From Parcubacteria group bacterium GW2011_GWE2_39_37 (GTDB taxonomy: Bacteria > Patescibacteriota > Patescibacteriia > Patescibacteriales > GWE2-39-37), in contig LBWY01000006.1 of assembly GCA_000995135.1 (NCBI GenBank), positions 1 through 38,596 on the forward strand: a stretch of DNA of 38,596 nt, given 5' to 3'. The translations under genes and the position numbers were made by a program. The notes below the pieces were generated by a model. The model saw only the letters and a list, made by a program, of their open reading frames with translations, was not told the origin of the DNA and made no database searches. Shown here piece after piece: positions 33,244-38,596 of this stretch (position 1 is the stretch's first letter; each line of letters opens with the position of its first letter).

Positions 33244-33260
33244 TAAAACTCTCTAAGCGG
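33244..33260. repeat. Direct repeat, right copy (candidate attachment site at tRNA-Asp)
   Basis: Exact copy of the 17 bases at 12057-12073. Its last 3 bases are the discriminator and the last acceptor bases of tRNA-Asp. This places the island just past the tRNA 3' end, the usual site for integrating elements. Confidence 0.5.
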
Positions 33261-33331
33261 AGCGGACGGGACTCGAACCCGCGACCTCTGCCGTGACAGG
33301 GCAGCGCTCTAACCAACTGAGCTACCGCTCC
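33258..33331 (-). tRNA. tRNA-Asp (GTC)
   Basis: Read on the minus strand: acceptor GGAGCGG/CCGCTCC, D arm GCTC/GAGC, anticodon stem CTGCC/GGCAG with loop CTGTCAC (anticodon GTC), T arm GCGGG-TTCGAGT-CCCGT, and discriminator G, as expected for tRNA-Asp. The 3' CCA is not encoded. Confidence 0.97.
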
Positions 33332-33347
33332 AGTATTAACTATTAAC

Positions 33348-33377
33348 AATTTACCCTCGGGGGAGGCTATGTGTCAA
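33348..33377 (-). promoter_or_regulatory. Promoter of tRNA-Asp
   Basis: On the minus strand TTGACA (33377-33372), 18-base spacer, TAAATT (33353-33348), some 17 bases before the tRNA. Confidence 0.6.
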
Positions 33378-33379
33378 AC

Positions 33380-33405
33380 AAAAATAGCCGAAAACGACTA
33401 TTTTT
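33380..33405 (-). terminator. Terminator after the phosphomannomutase gene
   Basis: AAAAATAGCCG / CGACTATTTTT with one mismatch and loop AAAA. Bidirectional in form; on the minus strand it follows the gene ending at 33521 and precedes the tRNA promoter. Confidence 0.7.
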
Positions 33406-33476
33406 ATCTGAATTTATGTTAACAGAATGCTTTCTGTTAGTCAAGATTGGGTGCTTTATGTACTACTGGGATTTTC

Positions 33477-33503
33477 TGGATTCCTGCCTTCGCAGGAATG
33501 ACA
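33477..33503. repeat. TTCCTGC-CTTC-GCAGGAA hairpin repeat, copy 2
   Basis: Same as the element at 264-290 except C to T in the left arm and G to A in the right arm, a paired change that keeps the stem. Flanks TGGA and TGACA are identical. Confidence 0.7.
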
Positions 33504-33520
33504 CATAGAAAAGGAGGTGT

Positions 33521-34876
33521 TTAGGAACGTATCAGTTTTAGTAGTTCTCTGGTTTTTTCTTTTACCAATAATTTGGTTCTAGCCTCGACGTTTAGTCGGA
33601 GCAATGGTTCGGTGTTGGATTTTCTGATGTTGAAACGAAAATCTGGGTATTCAATCGAGAGGCCGTCCAGCTTATTCTTTTTGCCGCCCTTGAAAAGTTT
33701 TTCAATCTTTAAGAGGGTCTTGTCTGGATTTTCAACGATTGAATTTATTTCACCTGAAATCGGATATTTTTTTATTATCGGTGCAATAAGTTGAGAGAGC
33801 TTTTTTTGTTCGGTTGCTAGAAGGTTGATAAGTATTAATACTGGAATCAGCCCAGTATCGGCATACCAAAAATCTCGGAAATAAGTATGGCCGCTTGATT
33901 CGCCTGAAAAAATAGCATTTTCTTTCCGCATGCATTGTTTGATATAGGAATGGCCGACACGTTCTAAAACTGCCTTACCTTTCATTTCTTTTGTAGCATC
34001 AACGAGGGCCCAGGTGTAGCGAGGATCATAAACAATTTTTTCGCCCTTTTTACCAATCAATAACGATCTTATTAATAGATGATTGGTGTAATACGATTCA
34101 ATAAAATTTCCCTTGTCATCACAAAAGAAAACACGATCAGCATCAGCATCCCATGCTACGCCAAAATCTGCCTGTGATGTTTTTGTCAGCTTCACAAATT
34201 CCGGGCGGTTTTCCGGTACGAAAGGATCAGGCCGGCCTTTAGGGAAGGTGCCATCTGGGACGTCATTCAATCCGATTAATTGCCAAGGCAGGTTATTTAA
34301 TTTTACAAAACGCTTTACAACTTCTCCTTCATAACCGAAGTTTGGATTGATAACTATCTTAAAAGGCTTAATTTTTGCTTGGTCTAAAAACTTTGTAGAA
34401 AAATTGCAAAAAACATCTAAGACATTTTTCTTTTCTACCTTACCAGGTTTTTCTGCTTTAATTTTTTGCCAACCAGTTGCAACCATATCCCGTAAATTTT
34501 CAATGCCGTTTTCTTTACTGATTGGTTGTACTTCCTTCTTTACTAGTTTCAAGCCATTATATTCTTTTGGATTATGAGAGGCGGTAACTTGTATCCCCCC
34601 TGCTAGTTTATAGTGGCCAACGGCTAAATAATACATTTCTGTTGAACACAAGCCGATGTCTAAAACGTCACAACCGGCCTCAGTAAGTCCTTTGATGATT
34701 GCTTTTTTAAGTTGCGGTGAGCTGATACGCACGTCCATACCGACGGCGATCCTACCTTTCGGTTTAAAAAATTTTACATATGCCTGGGCGATTTCAAAAA
34801 AATTTTGGTCATCGAAATCTTCATTATAAATACCGCGGATATCATAGGCTTTAAAAATGGCAGGGTTTATTTTCAT
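33521..34876 (-). CDS. manB: Phosphomannomutase/phosphoglucomutase
   Basis: 451 residues, alpha-D-phosphohexomutase superfamily. The phosphoserine is Ser100 in TASHNPKEYNGLK, the metal loop is DADADRVFF, the sugar-binding loop is GESSGHTYFRD, and the C-terminal phosphate loop is RKSNTEPLLRLN. It interconverts mannose (or glucose) 1- and 6-phosphates for polysaccharide precursors; which sugar is preferred cannot be told. The length fits the family. It is a single minus-strand gene with its own terminator. Confidence 0.93.
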   Translation of the reverse strand: MKINPAIFKAYDIRGIYNEDFDDQNFFEIAQAYVKFFKPKGRIAVGMDVRISSPQLKKAIIKGLTEAGCDVLDIGLCSTEMYYLAVGHYKLAGGIQVTASHNPKEYNGLKLVKKEVQPISKENGIENLRDMVATGWQKIKAEKPGKVEKKNVLDVFCNFSTKFLDQAKIKPFKIVINPNFGYEGEVVKRFVKLNNLPWQLIGLNDVPDGTFPKGRPDPFVPENRPEFVKLTKTSQADFGVAWDADADRVFFCDDKGNFIESYYTNHLLIRSLLIGKKGEKIVYDPRYTWALVDATKEMKGKAVLERVGHSYIKQCMRKENAIFSGESSGHTYFRDFWYADTGLIPVLILINLLATEQKKLSQLIAPIIKKYPISGEINSIVENPDKTLLKIEKLFKGGKKNKLDGLSIEYPDFRFNIRKSNTEPLLRLNVEARTKLLVKEKTRELLKLIRS

Positions 34877-35077
34877 AATTTTTCAGTTAATTTTCTTTTC
34901 TTTAGAGCTTAATGAACTCTTCATATAACTATTATATAGATTATTGATAAATTGACAACGGCAACGGCTATTAATTATTAATAAATAAAATCATATGGCA
35001 CCGATTCCAACCAGCATAGTGGAGGAGATTTTTGGCCAAATTTTTGGCGGCTAGCGCATTTATTTTATCAGCACAAA

Positions 35078-35112
35078 AAAAACCGTCTCAAGTTGATGAT
35101 GAGACGGTTTTT
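35078..35112 (-). terminator. Terminator of the bactofilin-like gene
   Basis: AAAAACCGTCTCA (35078-35090) and TGAGACGGTTTTT (35100-35112) form a 13-bp stem with T-runs in both directions. It is in the 256-base gap 34877-35132, which holds no supportable gene. Confidence 0.85.
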
Positions 35113-35132
35113 ATTATTCAGTTTGAGAGAAG

Positions 35133-36266
35133 CTACGATCTTTTAAAGAAAAGAAAGATGCCGCCCAGGCCCCAGAGGATGGCGAAGAAACAAAGTAGCC
35201 AGCCGAGAACGGGGATGGCGAAAATGAATCTAGTTAAAATAACGCCGAGAATTAATGCCAGCATCATATTGCTTTTTTGGTTGGCAAAGAGTTTTTCTAG
35301 AATGACCCGCCCGATCAAGATTCCGACAATAATTTTACTTATCCAGATCATAATCAGCCAGAGTGCCATCAAGGTAAGGGCTAGAGGGATGCCAATCAAG
35401 GTGATCATTAAAACTAGAGCGACGAGAGGGGTGAGGAATAAAATGATCAACCCCCAGCCGAGTGCAGGACCAAAGTGTTCAAGCATTTCGTCGGTTATCT
35501 CCCTGACCTGGTCTCTGAACAAGCCGATCAAAACCAAACCGCCGATGATAGAGGCAAATATTGAAAAAATCACACCCCAAAGCCAATCGATGGGCGATTC
35601 TTTTTGATAATTTTCTTTCCATTCATTTCTTTTTACCTCTCCGCCGATTGAGCCCTCGCCCTCAAAGCGGGCATCTTTGTTGGCTGTGTAAAGCAGACTG
35701 CCACCGACTTGCGCATTATTGGAAATGGTTAAGCCTGGCTGATTGGTTTTTTTATCATCGATCCAAAGCTTAACATTCTTGCCTATTTCTCCGTTTAAAT
35801 TTATGACCGAACCGGCCCCGGTCAAATCGCCGGAAATTTTACCTTTTATATTTGTTGCTGCGGCCGCCATCAACATTTCTCCACCGATGGTTGAATTGTC
35901 ATTAGTGTTTATACTCGCTGCGGCTACTGTTAAATTTTTGCCGATTGAGCCGTTTACCGAAAGTGCATTAGTAAGCACGCGCACGCTGCCAACGACTTTG
36001 CCATTGATGTTGATGCTTTGACCGGCGCAGATGACATCACCGCCCACCTCTCCATTTACATTGATTGACTGACCGGCACAAATCAAGTCGCCGGTGATTT
36101 TGCCATCGATGTTCAAGTTGCTGCCGGCCGCATAGTAATTGTCATCGATAGTTTGGTCTTGATTTACAGCAATATTTTCGCCGCTCTTGGCGGTTAGAGC
36201 CGATGCTCCAAGAGGCAGTAGAAGCAAGGCAAAAATCGCGAGTAACAGTTTGCTTGTTTTTGTCAT
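35133..36266 (-). CDS. Bactofilin-like (polymer-forming) membrane protein
   Basis: 377 residues. A signal peptide (KLLLAIFALLLLPLGASA) leads to regular repeats such as GDLICAGQSINVNGEVGGDVICAGQSININGKV at about 55-200, the beta-helix of bactofilins. A C-terminal part with four or so hydrophobic segments follows (IIGGLVLIGLF, LIILFLTPLVALVLMI, LMALWLIMIWIS, IPVLGWLLCFFAILWGLGG). This domain order is common in CPR. The repeats probably face outside and the protein may help shape the envelope. Divergent from elp3. Confidence 0.85.
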   Translation of the reverse strand: MTKTSKLLLAIFALLLLPLGASALTAKSGENIAVNQDQTIDDNYYAAGSNLNIDGKITGDLICAGQSINVNGEVGGDVICAGQSININGKVVGSVRVLTNALSVNGSIGKNLTVAAASINTNDNSTIGGEMLMAAAATNIKGKISGDLTGAGSVINLNGEIGKNVKLWIDDKKTNQPGLTISNNAQVGGSLLYTANKDARFEGEGSIGGEVKRNEWKENYQKESPIDWLWGVIFSIFASIIGGLVLIGLFRDQVREITDEMLEHFGPALGWGLIILFLTPLVALVLMITLIGIPLALTLMALWLIMIWISKIIVGILIGRVILEKLFANQKSNMMLALILGVILTRFIFAIPVLGWLLCFFAILWGLGGIFLFFKRS

Positions 36267-37504
36267 AAAATTATGGTTTAATAAGTTTTACTAAAACTTT
36301 ATAGAATTATTATAATCATTTTAAGTAATGACAGCAATAAATAGATTGTTTACTATATGTTAAATGCTACTGAAAAAGCGATTAAGGAACTATTAACCTT
36401 ATCTATTCAAACCAGGGAGGAGTTGTTGGCGCAAAAAAGAGTTATTGCCAAAAAGCATGGCTTGAAAATTTTGGCGAACTCGGAAATTTTGAAATTCTTG
36501 TCACGGCCGGAAATCAGCGAAGACTTGCCCTTGCAAAAAATCTTGCGCAAGCGGGCAATCCGTACGCTTTCCGGTATTGCGCCGGTGGCGGTTTTGACTA
36601 AGCCCTTTGCCTGTCCCGGAAAATGCGCCTATTGTCCCACAGAAAAAGACGTGCCGCAAAGCTATTTATCCAATGAACCGGCTGTGATGCGGGCGATCCG
36701 TTGCGGTTATGACGATCGAATTAATCGTTATCGGTGGTACTTGGAGTGTTTTGCCGATCGAGTATAAATATTGGTATATAGTAAACTGTTTTAAAGCAGC
36801 GAATGATTATCGTAAAACACGTAAGGCACAAGGCGTAACACAAAAAGCTATCAGTAAAAAATTATCAATCAAAAAACTCAAGACTGTTTTACTTGAGGAG
36901 CAAAAGAAAAATGAGAAGGCGAAATATAATATTATTGGCCTGACTCTGGAAACACGACCGGATTATATTGATGAAAAAGAATTGTTGGAGATGCGAGAAT
37001 TGGGGGCGACGCGAGTGGAGTTGGGCGTACAGGCGATTGATGATGCGATTTTAAAATTGAATAAGCGTGGGCATGGAGTTGATAAAATAATCGAGGCGAC
37101 AAAATGGTTGCGCGATTTTGGATTCAAGATTACCTACCACCTAATGCCTGGGTTACCCGGGGCAACGGCGGCTAAGGACTTGAAGATGTTTAAACAGCTG
37201 TTTACGGATGAGAATTTCCAACCGGATCAGATCAAATTTTATCCTACCGTAGTGACGCGCGGCAGTCTTTTGTATAAGTGGTGGAAAGCGGGTAAATATA
37301 AACCTTATTCCGATAAAGTTTTGCAGAAATTGATTATTGATTGTAAAAAATTTATTCCGCATTATGTGCGCATCATCCGTTTGATCCGTGATATCCCTGG
37401 CGAGTCGATTGTGGCTGGCAATATCATTACTAACTTGCGCCAGGTAATGCAGCAGAAGGGTGTGGAGTGCAATTGTATCCGTTGTCGCGAGGTGAAAGAA
37501 AAAT

Positions 37505-37538
37505 CAATTACCAATTATCAATTAAGAATTACGAATTA
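37505..37538. repeat. CAATTA-rich repeat inserted in elp3
   Basis: Variants of CAATTACCAATTATCAATTA and GAATTACGAATTA encode ITNYQLRITNY in the linker between the radical-SAM and acetyltransferase parts. Interspersed repeats of this form are common in CPR and other genomes. Confidence 0.6.
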
Positions 37539-37630
37539 TAAGGCGAATGGTGGCAAGGAATATTTTATTGAGGTATGTAGTATGGATGAGAAAGTTTTGT
37601 ATGGTTTTTGTCGGTTGAGATTGCCATCAT

Positions 37631-37661
37631 CGCATAACGCACAACGCATAACGCACAACGC
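37631..37661. repeat. Two tandem GCATAACGCACAAC units inserted in elp3
   Basis: Two exact 14-base units (37632-37645, 37646-37659) encode HNAQRITHNA between the RLRLP strand and the LIRELHVYG strand of the acetyltransferase domain. Confidence 0.7.
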
Positions 37662-37920
37662 TTTAAATGATGCTGCTTTGATTCGGGAATTGCATGTTTA
37701 TGGCGTGTTGGTGGCAGTGGGGAAAGATAAGAAAATTCAGCATGCTGGTTTTGGCAAAATGCTTATGGCTGAGGCGGAAAAGATTGCTAAAGAAAATGAT
37801 TTTGAAAAGATGGCAGTTATTTCCGGAGTGGGTGTGCGGGGGTATTATAAAAAACTGGGATATAAACTCAAAGACACCTATATGGTGAAAAAGTTATAGT
37901 CAAAAGAATTAAGTTTTTTG

Positions 37921-37947
37921 AAAAGTCCGCGATTTGGCGGACTTTTT
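37921..37947 (+). terminator. Terminator of elp3
   Basis: AAAAGTCCGC (37921-37930), loop GATTTG, GCGGACTTTT (37937-37946). Perfect 10-bp stem plus T. Confidence 0.9.
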
Positions 37948-38037
37948 GCTTTCATTTAAACTTAATCATTTTCTCTTAAAATGTTATAATTATTTTGTGA
38001 ACTGCGAACTTTAAATGCGGTAATATAAGGAGTTCCC

Positions 38038-38412
38038 ATGCGAGTATTGAAGATTTTAAAGATTAACAAAGATTTTCGGGATTGGATGTACCAACGACTG
38101 TGTTTTGCAGACAAAGAAGATTGTGAACGATTTATATTGTTCTGTCGGGCTTTCCAAGGAGCTGGCGGTTCCATTAGGAACAGCTTTGTCTACTGGATTG
38201 ATCCGGAGTCAGAATCAGGCGCCCTCCTCGAAGGCAGCTTGATCAAAAAACTTGACCCAAAGGTTGTTGCCACCATGCAGCAATTTATAAATTTTCAAGG
38301 AAATCCTTTGGTGGTCAGCCACAGAACAACAAAAGATGGAATAAAATTCGAAGTTTTAAATCCATCTTTTGCGGGAGTTGAAAAAATGCCAAACATGCAA
38401 GCGCATACCTAG
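38038..38412 (+). CDS. Hypothetical 124-aa protein
   Basis: No family recognised. It begins MRVLKILKINKDFRDWMYQR, contains a Cys-rich turn (LCFADKEDCERFILFC) and a central GGSIRNSFVYWIDPE, and ends in a polar tail. The start follows AAGGAG with five bases between. A TATAAT at 37985-37990 about 48 bases upstream, with a weak -35 (TTAATC, 37962), may be its promoter. The stop codon TAG lies inside the first stem bases of the terminator. A small soluble protein is likely. Confidence 0.7.
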   Translation: MRVLKILKINKDFRDWMYQRLCFADKEDCERFILFCRAFQGAGGSIRNSFVYWIDPESESGALLEGSLIKKLDPKVVATMQQFINFQGNPLVVSHRTTKDGIKFEVLNPSFAGVEKMPNMQAHT

Positions 38413-38433
38413 CGGTGTATCCCACCGCTTTTT
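38411..38433 (+). terminator. Terminator of the 124-aa gene
   Basis: AGCGGTG (38411-38417), loop TATCC, CACCGCT (38423-38429), then T-run. The first stem bases overlap the stop codon. Confidence 0.85.
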
Positions 38434-38444
38434 ATTATCATGGA

Positions 38445-38473
38445 TTGACATAATTAATCATTAAATATAAATT
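38445..38473 (+). promoter_or_regulatory. Promoter of the right-edge gene
   Basis: TTGACA (38445-38450), 17-base spacer, TAAATT (38468-38473); TATAAA at 38466-38471 is an alternative -10. Confidence 0.5.
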
Positions 38474-38538
38474 GTATGAGTCCATTCGGAAAATTTAATT
38501 CAGCCGAATCGATAATAACGTCAAAGGAGGAAAAAGAG

Positions 38539-38596
38539 TTGAGTGAAAAACCAACGGAAATATTTGACAGGATCCTTGCAGAAGATGGTCCCGAGA
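38539..38596 (+). CDS. Start of a gene cut by the right edge
   Basis: Open to the end of the window. The TTG at 38539 is preceded by AAAGGAGG with eight bases between, an ideal ribosome site, and gives MSEKPTEIFDRILAEDGPE. An in-frame ATG at 38476 would start 21 codons earlier (MSPFGKFNSAESII), but it lies so close to the promoter that the transcript would begin about there. The product cannot be named from 19-40 residues. Confidence 0.5.
   Translation, partial: MSEKPTEIFDRILAEDGPE

Larger units (their letters stand above)
36357..37899 (+). pseudogene. elp3: elp3 (radical-SAM/GNAT tRNA-modification enzyme), broken by deletion
   Basis: The first part (36357-36767) encodes the N-terminal helices and the radical-SAM motif KPFACPGKCAYCPTEKDVPQSYLSNEPAVMRAIRCGYD. 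At about 36708-36716 the frame changes and the second part continues at once with IELIVIGGTWSVLP. The 25-30 residues that normally lie between CGYD and this strand are missing, so the lesion is a deletion that is also out of frame. The rest is normal: radical-SAM barrel (GLTLETRPDYI, LMPGLPG), the CxCIRCRE cluster, and the C-terminal acetyltransferase (LIRELHVYG, GFGKMLMAEAE, VRGYYKKLGY). Elp3 adds carboxymethyl-type groups to wobble uridine. Two repeat inserts sit in frame (37505-37538, 37631-37661). It may be a pseudogene or an assembly error. Confidence 0.85.

Noticed and set aside
34995-35054. 19-codon frame MAPIPTSIVEEIFGQIFGG
   Set aside because: Very short, no ribosome site or promoter that I can defend, and no conserved motif.
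1-38596. Alternative genetic code with UGA read as an amino acid
   Set aside because: Well-supported genes end in TGA (hsdR at 24449-24451, methyltransferase at 9591-9593) and none needs an internal TGA.

Overview
The window looks like a chromosome segment of an uncultured Candidate Phyla Radiation (Patescibacteria) bacterium, probably of the Parcubacteria side. This is an inference from gene content and style: a secreted CAP protein with YYLGRP-type repeats, a bactofilin-like membrane protein, an archaeal/bacterial-type Elp3, TrmB- and ACT-domain regulators, AT-rich intergenic DNA, and many short hairpin repeats between and inside genes. TGA is used as a normal stop codon (for example hsdR and the 9591-9593 stop), so the UGA-recoded CPR lineages are excluded.

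Left flank (1-10.6 kb): repeat-rich edge DNA, a frameshifted CAP protein gene, an MgtA-type P-type ATPase, a YgjP-type metallopeptidase, a DedA membrane protein, a 69-aa orphan, an ACT-domain protein divergent from dapA, a TrmB regulator divergent from a methyltransferase/beta-barrel-like pair, and a small zinc-ribbon protein. dapA and the two genes after the TrmB regulator look richer in GC, or different in style, than their neighbours and may be acquired.

Central accessory region (about 10.7-33.25 kb): an HNH protein, then a block that seems to be an integrated island. A 17-bp direct repeat occurs at 12057-12073 and again at 33244-33260, where it touches the 3' end of a tRNA-Asp gene. Between the copies lie an unknown gene, a ParB-domain DNA methylase, a second DNA methylase, a terminase-small-subunit-like HTH protein, a 953-aa membrane KAP-type NTPase on the opposite strand, and a large serine recombinase. 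A well-formed promoter with candidate operators follows and drives a long plus-strand gene train: XRE repressor, ImmA-type peptidase, hsdR-hsdM-hsdS, a HEPN-like protein, an unknown 321-aa protein, tspO, a Cas4-like nuclease, a Cys-rich protein, a second PD-(D/E)XK protein, an N-formylglutamate amidohydrolase-like protein and a membrane-anchored protein. The likely themes are mobility and anti-phage defence: type I restriction-modification under repressor/peptidase control, with extra candidate effectors in the same operon.

Right flank (33.25-38.6 kb): tRNA-Asp, a phosphomannomutase/phosphoglucomutase, a bactofilin-like protein, an elp3 gene broken by an internal out-of-frame deletion and carrying two in-frame repeat insertions, a 124-aa orphan, and the start of another gene. 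Two genes (CAP protein and elp3) are broken. This may be true decay or sequence/assembly error, and cannot be decided from the sequence alone.
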